In this document: piece after piece, positions 52,749 to 61,924 of the stretch | Numbering within the stretch: the stretch's first letter is position 1 | Layout of the letters: the number at the start of each line of letters is the position of its first letter | NCBI RefSeq assembly: GCF_900128885.1 | Contig: NZ_FQTU01000006.1 | Span: forward strand, 62,001-126,000 | Reading direction: 5' to 3' | DNA length: 64,000 bases | DNA from: Alkalibacter saccharofermentans DSM 14828 | GTDB taxonomy: Bacteria; Bacillota; Clostridia; Eubacteriales; Alkalibacteraceae | Position numbers and translations under genes: made by a program | Notes under the pieces: model-generated | Database searches by the model: none | What the model was told of the DNA's origin: nothing | The model's input: only the letters and a program-made list of their open reading frames with translations

Positions 52749-53621
52749 ATCATTTTTATTATTGTACATATTATCTTTAAACTGTTTTGGTGTCATCCCA
52801 TATTCATTCTTAAATGCCTTTAAGAAATTTGAATAATCTCCAAATCCACACTTTAAGTATATTTCTGATACTGGCTCGCTGTTTAAAATATATTCTTTAG
52901 CCTTTATCAATCTCTTCTTTTTTATATATTGGTATACTGAAACATTTGTATACTTTTTGAACTCTCTTGAAAGGTGATATTTGCTTAGAAAAAATTTTTC
53001 AGCAAGCATGTCCATGGTCAGCTCATCCGTAAGATTTTCATTTATAAATGAGATCATTTCATCAATCAATGCGCTTTTTTGCGCCTCAGTGCTGCTTTTA
53101 AGGTCTTCTACAAAAACGATATTCATGATATTAATCATCAACTCTGTCACATATGCTTTTTTAAGAAGATCTAATCCCAACCTATTGTACTTGCCTAAGT
53201 CTATTAGCTTTTGAAAAATACCTGTCACTGCTTTTTCATCATGAAACCCCAAACTGACAACGCTTTTTCTTTTATCATCTTCAAATATGTCCGTTAATGC
53301 AGTTTCTCGAGATGACAGCTCTTGCAGATAATTTTTGTTTATCCACAAGACCAGCCTCTCATATCCACTTTCTTTTTCATTAATTCGAGCTTGATGAAGC
53401 TCTGTTGTGTTTATCAGAACAATATCTCCAGGACTAAGCTGATGTATCTTTCCTTCGATGTAGTACTCTACTTCACCTGAAATCAAGTAATAAATTTCAT
53501 AGAAGTCATGATGATGAAGCGTTACGCTTCTTATGGTCTTGTCTAGGTAATGATAGATCTCAAAATCGTTGCCTAGCATTTCCTGTCTTTTCATGTGAGT
53601 TCTCATTGAGTTTTTTCTCAT
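52740..53621 (-). CDS. AraC-family transcriptional regulator with cupin sensor
   Basis: The 293 residues have a cupin (LHHHDFYEIYYLISGEVEYYI ... LINTTELHQ) and a C-terminal AraC domain (LTMDMLAEKFFLSKYHLSREF; CGFGDYSNFLKAFKNE). It is the first gene inside the repeat-bracketed block. It is not divergent from any gene, and probably acts on the GH3-ABC genes on its right. ATG at 53621 is chosen after GGAGGGACTA. Confidence 0.83.
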   Translation of the reverse strand: MRKNSMRTHMKRQEMLGNDFEIYHYLDKTIRSVTLHHHDFYEIYYLISGEVEYYIEGKIHQLSPGDIVLINTTELHQARINEKESGYERLVLWINKNYLQELSSRETALTDIFEDDKRKSVVSLGFHDEKAVTGIFQKLIDLGKYNRLGLDLLKKAYVTELMINIMNIVFVEDLKSSTEAQKSALIDEMISFINENLTDELTMDMLAEKFFLSKYHLSREFKKYTNVSVYQYIKKKRLIKAKEYILNSEPVSEIYLKCGFGDYSNFLKAFKNEYGMTPKQFKDNMYNNKNDSP

Positions 53622-53779
53622 CACTAGTCCCTCCAGAGAGTTCTAATTTTTTGAGCTCATTTATCAATGGTTTTAAATAATTTTATATGCTATTTTACTA
53701 TAATCTTTCCCTTCAAATATAATTTGACTTCAAATTCACCTGCTCAAAAGTTTAAAACCTCTATTTTATAGACGAGCGT

Positions 53780-55534
53780 TTAAAGCCTTGTTTCCCATCT
53801 GTCACAAAATACCGTTTCACTCGCAATACCATTAAAATCTGATAACCCACACATTTTTTCGATAGCTGCTCTAATATTTTCTCTATTACTACCATAGGCA
53901 TTAATGAATGTTCGCACCTGCGGAATGTCAATTAAATGATTCGTATAATTCAAGCTAATACCTATAGTTGGTATTTCAGATACATACCATGGTATTTCAA
54001 CGCTATGATGGCAACTCCATCGTAGACGCACATTATTTTCTTGAGCATAGCCCTTAACGTTTATAACTATAAGAGCCAAATCATATAATTCTTTAAACTC
54101 TTTTCTAGTGGAACGTGAGTCCATCATTATTCCCATATTTTTAGGAGAGGGACCATTTTCAACTTCTAAATCATAAAAATTTGGAGCTTTATGAACTAAA
54201 AATCCTTGAGATTCTAATTCTTCTTCAACTACATCTTTAACAGGATCACCCTCATAAGCTTTGCTGTTGGGTGTTGACTGTACATAAACTAAGTAAATAT
54301 TTTTCTTGTCTTTAGGATTTATTGGGATAAACTTTGCTGTATCTTTAACCAATGTAGTGCATTTATCTGCTGCTAATCTTCTAAAATTTTCATGCTCACG
54401 GCATGATACCCATCTATCTTTTAAATCAGGACTTGGAAACACTACCGATTTATCCATCAAGTTTAATTTCGCCTTTAAACCAATAATTCTTATCACAGCA
54501 TCCTCTAATCTATCATGTGATATAATTCCTTCTTGAATTCCGTTCTTGATAAACTCTATATCTTCTTCAATATCATTTGCAAACAGTATCATATCACAGC
54601 CTGAAGCAATTGCTAAGGGTAGTGCCTCTTCGCGACTTTTCGCTGCAGAAAAGCCTATCATATGTGTTGCGTCTGTAATAATTAAACCATTAAAATTCAT
54701 CTTATCTCTTAATAAACCTTGTAATAATTCAGGGGCTAACGTGGCTGGCATAATTTCACTATCTTTTATATCGGGTCTTAGTTTTTTACTCATTTCCGGA
54801 AAAGCAATATGCCCAACCATAATTGATTCAATTCCATCATCAATCATCGACTGGTATGCTTTTCCAAACGATTCTTCCCACTGATCAACATCTAAATCGT
54901 TAACTCCCAATACAAGATGTTGATCTAATTCCTCAACACCATCCCCTGGAAAATGTTTTGCGCAGCAAGCCATGTTTGGATTTGCATCTTTAACGCCTTT
55001 AATATAAGCTTTTGCATTCTTTATCACTGTTTCTGCATTGTCCCCAAAACATCTAGTATTGACAATAGTATTACGCCAATTCATATAGATATCTACGACT
55101 GGATTGAATAGCCAGTTGCATCCTATACTAGTAGCTTCCCGACCGGAAACCAATCCCATATGATACGCAGTTTCATTTGATTCATTAGCTGCAGCCTGTG
55201 CCGCTGTTGCAACAAATGTTCCCTCAGTTGGCAAACACCCCACCCCTCCATCATCACAGTTGCCTGCAATTAGTAAAGGTATCTGTGAGTGTTTTTGAAA
55301 TGTCATGTTCTGCTTATAGACTTCTTCTTTATTGCCACCTTGCCAACGCAATCCACCTTGATGGTATTTATTAAGCTGTTCTGATATCTTTTCTTCATCG
55401 ATGCCTTGATTGGGCTTAAGTAATACAAATAACTGCCCAATCTTTTCTTCTAGTGTCATATTGTTTATTGTTTCGTTCACCCATTCAATTTGCCTCTCAT
55501 TTAAATTGAATGGCGTTTTATTTAGTACCACCAT
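53780..55534 (-). CDS. glycoside hydrolase family 3, NagZ-like, second copy
   Basis: The 584 residues align along their length with the GH3 at 33232-34992 (shared start KTPFNLNERQIEWVNETI type, KHFPGDG at 193-199 and D204/H206, TDATH with D288). No signal peptide. It is the last gene of the ABC transporter operon, 3 bases after a permease gene, so its substrate likely comes in through that transporter. More AT-rich than the first copy, pointing to separate origin rather than recent duplication. Confidence 0.82.
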   Translation of the reverse strand: MVVLNKTPFNLNERQIEWVNETINNMTLEEKIGQLFVLLKPNQGIDEEKISEQLNKYHQGGLRWQGGNKEEVYKQNMTFQKHSQIPLLIAGNCDDGGVGCLPTEGTFVATAAQAAANESNETAYHMGLVSGREATSIGCNWLFNPVVDIYMNWRNTIVNTRCFGDNAETVIKNAKAYIKGVKDANPNMACCAKHFPGDGVEELDQHLVLGVNDLDVDQWEESFGKAYQSMIDDGIESIMVGHIAFPEMSKKLRPDIKDSEIMPATLAPELLQGLLRDKMNFNGLIITDATHMIGFSAAKSREEALPLAIASGCDMILFANDIEEDIEFIKNGIQEGIISHDRLEDAVIRIIGLKAKLNLMDKSVVFPSPDLKDRWVSCREHENFRRLAADKCTTLVKDTAKFIPINPKDKKNIYLVYVQSTPNSKAYEGDPVKDVVEEELESQGFLVHKAPNFYDLEVENGPSPKNMGIMMDSRSTRKEFKELYDLALIVINVKGYAQENNVRLRWSCHHSVEIPWYVSEIPTIGISLNYTNHLIDIPQVRTFINAYGSNRENIRAAIEKMCGLSDFNGIASETVFCDRWETRL

Positions 55535-55537
55535 AAA

Positions 55538-56581
55538 CTAGCCCTCCACTATTAAATCATTCATTAGTTGCTTTTTCTTTTCTTTTACTTGCTTAATTCG
55601 CTTTAATTCTGCTTTTCGTCTCTTAGGAAGATCTTTATTGGCAAGAAACACCAAAAATCCAATGAAGGCTATCATATTTATCGCACTGGTAAGTGCTCCA
55701 GATAATCTTAGCGCAGTTAATCCGATAGAGAAAAACTTCAACGATAAAGTCCCTAGAATTATTCCAATGGCTACATTTGACTTACGAGCAAGATAAAGAC
55801 CCACAAACATTGGAAAAGCCATCGATATGACAGTTCCATTACTGCTCATTCCTAATACAGGAGTTAACGACCCTGTAAATGCAGCACTAAATATGCCCGC
55901 AATTGCTACAAGACCACCGCCTATTGTATAGCAAATCACAACATGTTTAAATACATTAATCCCTGAAGCGATTGCAATTTTCTGTGAGCCTTTTACTGCT
56001 TGCATATCGTAACGAAATTTGCTATACGTAAATAACGCAAATATCAATATTGTGACAATGCTTAATACTAATATTGTAAAAGTAGGATCAACGAGAATCT
56101 GAACATCAGAAACTCCAAACAAACGCAACCCTTGTCCCGACGATCCTGCAAATGCAATGCTTTCGTATATAAGAGCCATACCGATACCTAAAATGACGGG
56201 TGGCACTCTAAATGTAATAAAAACAATGCCTACTAGAAAACCAGAGAAAAGGCCAAATAACATAGCCACTACCAGTATGCCAATGCCACCAAACCCTAGG
56301 CTTATGGCTATATTGCCACCAATAATGGTGGCAATTAGCCTTTGAGCACCTAGCGACAGGTCAAACCTGCCACTACCCAGATTCAATGACAAAGCAAATG
56401 CAATCATTACAGAAATACCCGTGTCTCTTACAAGATTTCTAATGTCTAGTGTTGATGTAATTAGATGCCTTCCCATCAACATGTACACCAGTCCTTCCAT
56501 GATTAAATAAGTCATCATGGGAAATGCTAATACTTTAAGAGCATTCTTTAATGTATTGCTCAGTTTTGTTTTTGCTTCCAT
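55538..56581 (-). CDS. sugar ABC transporter permease (RbsC type), second
   Basis: The 347-residue BPD-type permease has about ten helices and the conserved segments IRNLVRDTGISVMIAFALSL, GSGRFDLSLGAQ and GLVAIAGIFSAAFTGSLTP. It likely forms a heterodimer with the permease at 57860-58819, because both are in one operon with a single ATPase, as in YtfT/YjfF of the galactofuranose transporter. C-terminal Lys-rich tail (KRRKAELKRIKQVKEKKK). Confidence 0.82.
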   Translation of the reverse strand: MEAKTKLSNTLKNALKVLAFPMMTYLIMEGLVYMLMGRHLITSTLDIRNLVRDTGISVMIAFALSLNLGSGRFDLSLGAQRLIATIIGGNIAISLGFGGIGILVVAMLFGLFSGFLVGIVFITFRVPPVILGIGMALIYESIAFAGSSGQGLRLFGVSDVQILVDPTFTILVLSIVTILIFALFTYSKFRYDMQAVKGSQKIAIASGINVFKHVVICYTIGGGLVAIAGIFSAAFTGSLTPVLGMSSNGTVISMAFPMFVGLYLARKSNVAIGIILGTLSLKFFSIGLTALRLSGALTSAINMIAFIGFLVFLANKDLPKRRKAELKRIKQVKEKKKQLMNDLIVEG

Positions 56582-56603
56582 TGTGTATCTCTCCTAAGAA
56601 TAA

Positions 56604-57842
56604 TTATTTTTCTAATAAACCCCTTCTTGTCAGTAGGTCCTCTGACGAAAATGCATCTACTACTTCTCTAATATCCTCATAAGTCAAATCCGAATTATGT
56701 GATTTTGTTAAGTTTTTAATCTCTTCCGATGTATAGCTGTATGTCTCTGATGAAGTGTCAAGCAAAGCTAATTGATTATATTCCTCAGGACTATTAGCAA
56801 CCAATGCTCCTGGACCAAACCTAGCAGCTTTGCCTTCAGGTTTTATAACATCTGAATTTCCTGTCAAACCGTTGTACAGCATCATCACTCCAAATGCATC
56901 TTGAGCAGTCATAGAATACAAAACAGCTCCTTCTAGCGTTGGGTTGCCTGTAGAATCCAATGTCTCAAAAGCAGTTTTTGTGCCCTCTCCAAAATTTGCA
57001 TTAGACAATACTACTATATTTTTGTTAAGAGCGCGTTCAACCTCATCAATGGCAGTTGCAAATGTAGTAGTCGTGTTGTAGACTGACATCATCGTGTCAT
57101 ATTCACCAGTTTGAAGAATTCCTGACAACCCTGCCACATATCCATCCATATTCGGGAAACCTGGAACAACTGTAATTTTTATTTCTGAACCAGTTGAAAT
57201 CTCAGTTGTAGATGATAAAGTTGTTAATTCATCAATGTCCATTTCATAAGTCAAGCCGTAAATCTCTTGCAGCTGTTTAAGCATTGACGAAGTCGCTTCC
57301 ATATGAGATGTTACTCCCATAGCTGCGCCACCTGTTACAACTATAAAATTACGTTTTTCATTAGGGTCAATGTTGTTTGATAAAAGTTCTGCGTATGCAT
57401 CTCCAACTTTTGATATATCTACCCCACTAATTCCCATGAAATAAGGCAATGAAGCAACTTCATCTGGGTATCTAGAAGTTTGTATTGCTAAATATAAACC
57501 TAATTCATCGCACTTCGAAGCGTATTGTTCGATTGCATCCGTAAAAGTACTTAGCACAGCATCAGCTCCGGATGCATATGCGTTCTCTATGAAGGTCATC
57601 AGCTGGTCCGGTTCAACAATTTCTTCAGAAAAAATAAATTCCAATCCCAACGCTGGTCCAAGTTCATCCGCTAGATAATTTGCTCTCATTTGGGTCGTTT
57701 CGTCTATACCGTGCCAAACTACAGCAATTGTATACGTTTGACTTGAATCCCCATCAATCTCATCACTGGAGCTAGCACACCCCGTAAAGACCGAAACAAG
57801 TAACACTGTAGCCAAAAATAATGCAGTAAATCTTTTTTTCAT
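56604..57842 (-). CDS. sugar ABC transporter substrate-binding lipoprotein
   Basis: The 412 residues have a lipoprotein signal with FTGC (C22) and a periplasmic-binding-protein type 1 fold (YTIAVVWHGIDETTQ ... GADAVLSTFTDAIEQYA ... KNIVVLSNANFGEGT). It captures a sugar or related ligand for the transporter. Lies between the two permease genes. Confidence 0.85.
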   Translation of the reverse strand: MKKRFTALFLATVLLVSVFTGCASSSDEIDGDSSQTYTIAVVWHGIDETTQMRANYLADELGPALGLEFIFSEEIVEPDQLMTFIENAYASGADAVLSTFTDAIEQYASKCDELGLYLAIQTSRYPDEVASLPYFMGISGVDISKVGDAYAELLSNNIDPNEKRNFIVVTGGAAMGVTSHMEATSSMLKQLQEIYGLTYEMDIDELTTLSSTTEISTGSEIKITVVPGFPNMDGYVAGLSGILQTGEYDTMMSVYNTTTTFATAIDEVERALNKNIVVLSNANFGEGTKTAFETLDSTGNPTLEGAVLYSMTAQDAFGVMMLYNGLTGNSDVIKPEGKAARFGPGALVANSPEEYNQLALLDTSSETYSYTSEEIKNLTKSHNSDLTYEDIREVVDAFSSEDLLTRRGLLEK

Positions 57843-57859
57843 TTTTTTTCCCCCTTAAT

Positions 57860-58819
57860 TTAAATTTCTCCTGATGGTAACATTTCAGGTCTTTTTTGAC
57901 CGGCAAAAATCAATGTCAGAAAGAAAATCCCTCTGACTAATTGCAATATTGTAGGGCTAACACCTAACATAAGCAGGCCATTATTCAGTAAAGTAACAGT
58001 AATTGCCCCCAATACTCCCGCATACACAAAAGACCTACTTCCTCCAAAAACAGACATCCCTCCTAACACAATCGCCAATACCACATCCATGTTTAAACTC
58101 GATGCCGTGCTTGCATTGATGCTACCGGTTCGCAATATAATCATCATTGAAGCCAATCCAACTCCTATGCCAGTAATCGTGAATGCTAAGAATAAATACT
58201 TATTCATAAACAAACCGCTTTGCTCAGCACAATACTTATTGGCCCCAATGAATTTAATCGCTCTTCCTATACTCGTTAAATGGAATAGCACTAGGCATAA
58301 TATGAAAAATATTCCAAAAGCTATATAAGTAAAATTTACTCTTGTCATCATTGATGTAATCGAATAAGGTATTGAAATTGTTCCCGCACCTAGTATTGTT
58401 TGTTTTATTGCATCTAGCAACACCATCATAACTATAGATACAAACATCACGCTAACTCTTAGCATCGTGCTAAGAATTGACATAAGCATCATTATAACAA
58501 CCCCCATGGCAATTCCTGATAAAATCATTAAAGGAATTGATTGGGTACTCAGATACACCATTACTGCAATTGTCGCTACCAGGGATGTCGAGGCACCCAT
58601 GGCAATATTTACATTCCCTGTTCCAAATATAAATACCGCACCAGTAGCAATAGTAGCTGTGATCATGGCTTGATTTATAATTAACATAAGATTTCTTGGC
58701 TCGCTAAATTTTCCATTTGTCATGATAGTAAACACTACACTTATTGCTATCAAAATTAAAACCGGCAAAACTCTTGCAAATAAAGGACTTTCTTTAATTG
58801 ATAAAAATGATCTTCTCAC
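57860..58819 (-). CDS. sugar ABC transporter permease (RbsC type), first
   Basis: The 319-residue membrane protein has NLMLIINQAMITATIATGAVFIFGTGNVNIAMGAS in its first helices and LNMDVVLAIVLGGMSVFGGSRSFVYAGVLGA near the end, both typical of RbsC/XylH permeases. Partner of the second permease and of the ATPase, 12 bases before the latter. Confidence 0.85.
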   Translation of the reverse strand: MRRSFLSIKESPLFARVLPVLILIAISVVFTIMTNGKFSEPRNLMLIINQAMITATIATGAVFIFGTGNVNIAMGASTSLVATIAVMVYLSTQSIPLMILSGIAMGVVIMMLMSILSTMLRVSVMFVSIVMMVLLDAIKQTILGAGTISIPYSITSMMTRVNFTYIAFGIFFILCLVLFHLTSIGRAIKFIGANKYCAEQSGLFMNKYLFLAFTITGIGVGLASMMIILRTGSINASTASSLNMDVVLAIVLGGMSVFGGSRSFVYAGVLGAITVTLLNNGLLMLGVSPTILQLVRGIFFLTLIFAGQKRPEMLPSGEI

Positions 58820-58831
58820 ATGTATACCTCC

Positions 58832-60352
58832 TCATACCATGGATTCAATTAATTTATGTTCATTTAAACCTTCGGATCTTAAAGTCTCCGATGCTATCTC
58901 ACCATTTCTTATGATAATGACCCGATCGCTCATTCCAATGAGTTCTTGCAATTCTTCACTAATTAAAATAATCGATTTACCTGCTTTTTTCATTTCATAT
59001 ATTAATTTATACATCGCTGCCTTCACACCGATATCTACTCCTCTGGTGGGACAATCCATGATGAGAATCTCAGAATCTGCAGCAATCCACTTCCCAAATA
59101 CAATTTTTTGTTTATTCCCTCCTGAAAGAGTGTTAGTTAGATGGTCTGGTGATGCACATTTGATTGATAAGTCTTTTATTTGCTTATTCACATAATCGCT
59201 CTCTTTACGATATGATATAATCGGTCCAAATACTCGATTAAGCTTATAACCTACACTTGCAATGTTTTCCTTGACTGTCGCATTGAGACCTAGTGACTCT
59301 TGATCACGATTCTTAGACATGTAACCTATCTTATTTTCTATAGCGTCCTTGGTCGACTTAATGGCAGTGCCATTCCCTGTATACACTTTGCCATCAAGAA
59401 TTTTTTCTGCTCCAAACAAGGCTTTGCCAAGCGTATGCATCCCACAGTTTGACAAACCACCAATCCCTAACACTTCACCTTTGTGAAGTTCTATGCTAAA
59501 TCCAAGCAAGTCATGTAAAGTTGTTATGAAATCAGCTCTTAATACTACTTCGTCAGAATAGCCATCCAAATCCGCATGATAATAGTCACCATAAAGCTCT
59601 CGGCCTACCATCATTTTTTTTATTATATTTCCATCGTAATCTTTTTTTTCTAATGCCCCAACGTATACACCATCTCGAAGAACAATGAGTTGATCGCAGT
59701 GTTCCATCATTTCTTCCAAATCATGACTTATAAATAGTACCGTGCCACCATTTTGTGATAATTCTCTAATAAGCCTATATAGAAGTGTTCTCCCGGTGTG
59801 AGACAAAGCCGTTGTCGTTTCATCAACGATAAATATGTCTGGTTTCCAGTACATCGCTTTTGCTATTTCTACCAGCTTTCTATCTTGCATATCCAATTTC
59901 CCTACATAAGTTCTTGCATCAAAACTATCTATTCCCAATGAATCCAGTAGCTTCTGTGCCTCAGTAAATAGTTTTTTTCTCTCAATAAAGAGCCCTTTGG
60001 CGAAAACGTTTTCTTGTCCAAGAAAAATATTTTCTGCAACAGTTACATTGCCTATCGTGCCCATTTCTTGGACAATCATTGCCACACCCAGCCTCTGCGC
60101 TTCTAAAACACTCTTGGGTTGCCAGCGTTTCCCCTTTAAGTAAACTTCGCCACTTGTTGAGCTCTGCATACCAGCTACGATTGATGCTAGAGTCGATTTT
60201 CCACTTCCATTTTCTCCAACTAAACCACACACAATTCCTTTTCCTACAGAAAATGAGACCTTATTCAATGCCGTTGTAATACCAAATTGCTTGCAAAGAT
60301 CTTTTATTTCCAAATGTGGAGCAGTTCCTTTATCAAGCTTACTATTATTCAT
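58832..60352 (-). CDS. sugar ABC transporter ATPase with two ABC domains (RbsA type)
   Basis: About 506 residues with two ATPase domains. Domain 1 has Walker A GLVGENGSGKSTLAS, IFIVDETTTALSH and an atypical signature region (KLDMQDRKLVEIAKAM) in place of LSxGQ. Domain 2 has a degenerate Walker A (GGLSNCGMHTLG) and a normal LSGGNKQK signature, as usual in this family. It energises the two permeases. The first gene of the operon. Start ATG 60352 is preferred since GGAGG abuts the earlier ATG at 60364. Confidence 0.87.
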   Translation of the reverse strand: MNNSKLDKGTAPHLEIKDLCKQFGITTALNKVSFSVGKGIVCGLVGENGSGKSTLASIVAGMQSSTSGEVYLKGKRWQPKSVLEAQRLGVAMIVQEMGTIGNVTVAENIFLGQENVFAKGLFIERKKLFTEAQKLLDSLGIDSFDARTYVGKLDMQDRKLVEIAKAMYWKPDIFIVDETTTALSHTGRTLLYRLIRELSQNGGTVLFISHDLEEMMEHCDQLIVLRDGVYVGALEKKDYDGNIIKKMMVGRELYGDYYHADLDGYSDEVVLRADFITTLHDLLGFSIELHKGEVLGIGGLSNCGMHTLGKALFGAEKILDGKVYTGNGTAIKSTKDAIENKIGYMSKNRDQESLGLNATVKENIASVGYKLNRVFGPIISYRKESDYVNKQIKDLSIKCASPDHLTNTLSGGNKQKIVFGKWIAADSEILIMDCPTRGVDIGVKAAMYKLIYEMKKAGKSIILISEELQELIGMSDRVIIIRNGEIASETLRSEGLNEHKLIESMV

Positions 60353-60393
60353 TGTCTTTATCATCCTCCATAAAATCTTAAAAATCTATCTAT

Positions 60394-60428
60394 TATTATA
60401 TCTACTCCCGTAATCGTATGATATAATA
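60394..60428. promoter_or_regulatory. AT-rich inverted repeat between the divergent ABC and AraC genes
   Basis: TATTATATC and GATATAATA are perfect 9-bp arms 17 bases apart. Each arm contains a TATAAT, one on each strand, so they may be the -10 boxes of the two divergent promoters. Neither has a good -35, which fits activation by the AraC protein. Confidence 0.4.
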
Positions 60429-60533
60429 AAACTCATATAATTAGTAATTTTGTACTCAATTTTTAGTATTTAACCCTTTAGACACTAAATCATATTATTT
60501 TCATTTTCATAATCACTAATATTGGAGGTTCCC

Positions 60534-61733
60534 ATGGAAAATAGCTTGGAGGTTGCAAAACATATTATTACCGCATTACTAGAGGTGAACTTTTACATAT
60601 TCCCATCAAAAGGTGCTGGTGTTTTAGACTCTATTTCGAAACTTTTGATAGTGCCCAGTCCATTTTTCAAATCTCCAAATCGATTTGATAGCTTCATTTC
60701 CATTTCGAAAGATAAAACCATCTACCATTTCAAAGACAGCTTTGATATATCCTACTGCTTTGTCTCTTTGGATGAGTGGTACTTGTTTTTAGGACCATAT
60801 AAAACAGCAGACAAGTCAAGATATGATTTCGCTTCTTTAATGAATGTAGCTAAACTATCCAAAAGCCATATAGATGATTTGATAAAACATTATAAAACCT
60901 TACCTAAAATCGAGAAGTCTACTGTAGTGCATACTATTCAAGCCTTGTTCAAAGCTTTATATCCTAAAGATGAAATCCCCTATCAGGTTGACATCTCCAT
61001 TGATCTGGAAGAATACAATTTAGCTGTAGATATAGAGCGTGAAAATAAGAATCCTGAATATGTACAGCTAACTCATAACTTTGAGGGCCAGTTTATGGAA
61101 AATATTTCACAGGGCAATTCAGCTGCGGCAAAGCAACTCATCCGAATTATCTCAAAACGTGCTGCAGTCAATGACTCAAATTCCAATAACCACCTGTTTC
61201 AAGTTCAACAAGGGCACGCAATAGCTCGTACATTAATACGAATTGCAGCAAAGAGTCAAGGAGTATCATCGGTGGCCCTTGATTCCATAACTAGTGCCGA
61301 TAGACTAGCTTCTATTAATATTAACTCAAAGGAAGAACTTGACAAAATACTCTTTCAAACAATAGACAACGTTTGTACGCTTGTATTAAAGTATCGTTCA
61401 GAAGAATATTCTCCAATAATTAAGAATACACTTGAATATATATTGTCAAATCTAAAACAAAGTCTTTCTGTTAAAGTGATCGCTAATGTAATCGGCGTAT
61501 CACCCAATTATCTTTCAGGTTTATTTAAATCAGAATTAGATTTAACTTTAACTGAATTTATAAGAAACCGACGATTAGAAAGCGCAATAAATTTATTGAA
61601 TTTTACAAACATGCCAATTAAGATCATATCTTCTGCTGTGGGAATTTATGACTACAATTATTTCACTAAGGTCTTTAAAAAAAAATATGGCGTCACACCG
61701 ACTGAATATCGCAAGAATCCTAAATACCTATAA
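60534..61733 (+). CDS. AraC-family transcriptional regulator of the ABC-GH3 operon
   Basis: The 399 residues have the same layout as the AraC at 37476-38717: large N-terminal sensor, ERENKNPEYVQLTHNFEGQFMENI-like segment, and C-terminal AraC domain (LSVKVIANVIGVSPNYLSGLF; VGIYDYNYFTKVFKKKYGVTP). Divergent from the ABC operon and very likely its regulator. ATG 60534 is chosen after GGAGG; the TTG at 60522 would lie before it. Confidence 0.85.
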   Translation: MENSLEVAKHIITALLEVNFYIFPSKGAGVLDSISKLLIVPSPFFKSPNRFDSFISISKDKTIYHFKDSFDISYCFVSLDEWYLFLGPYKTADKSRYDFASLMNVAKLSKSHIDDLIKHYKTLPKIEKSTVVHTIQALFKALYPKDEIPYQVDISIDLEEYNLAVDIERENKNPEYVQLTHNFEGQFMENISQGNSAAAKQLIRIISKRAAVNDSNSNNHLFQVQQGHAIARTLIRIAAKSQGVSSVALDSITSADRLASININSKEELDKILFQTIDNVCTLVLKYRSEEYSPIIKNTLEYILSNLKQSLSVKVIANVIGVSPNYLSGLFKSELDLTLTEFIRNRRLESAINLLNFTNMPIKIISSAVGIYDYNYFTKVFKKKYGVTPTEYRKNPKYL

Positions 61734-61855
61734 ATCAGACTAAAAATGAAATAAAGCTTTTAACTCCCTCAAAACTCCATGTCAATAATAGAGTCCCCTG
61801 TATTTCTAATTTTCAGTTTTCATCTGAAGTCCTCGGTAGCACCCGGCTTATAGAT

Positions 61856-61886
61856 TATGAAGACTCCCTTAAATAACAACAGCCCC
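61856..61886 (+). repeat. 31-bp direct repeat, right copy
   Basis: Identical to 52686-52716. Here the copy is not in a reading frame of the HAD gene, whose body is absent upstream. The following bases complete a long hairpin, so this side probably keeps the original downstream context. Confidence 0.9.
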
Positions 61887-61914
61887 GTTCTTTGAAATTT
61901 AAAGAACGGGGCTG
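61880..61914. terminator. terminator at the right repeat
   Basis: CAGCCCCGTTCTTT and its complement (14 base pairs) flank GAAATTT. T-rich bases follow on both strands. It lies 10 bases before the stop of the converging isomerase gene. Confidence 0.85.
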
Positions 61915-61924
61915 TTTGTTATTG

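Noticed and set aside
52686..61886. Repeat-bracketed block as a phage-like element with att sites
   Set aside because: The repeat looks like att sites, but there is no integrase, recombinase or tRNA gene, so only an insertion by unknown means is supported.
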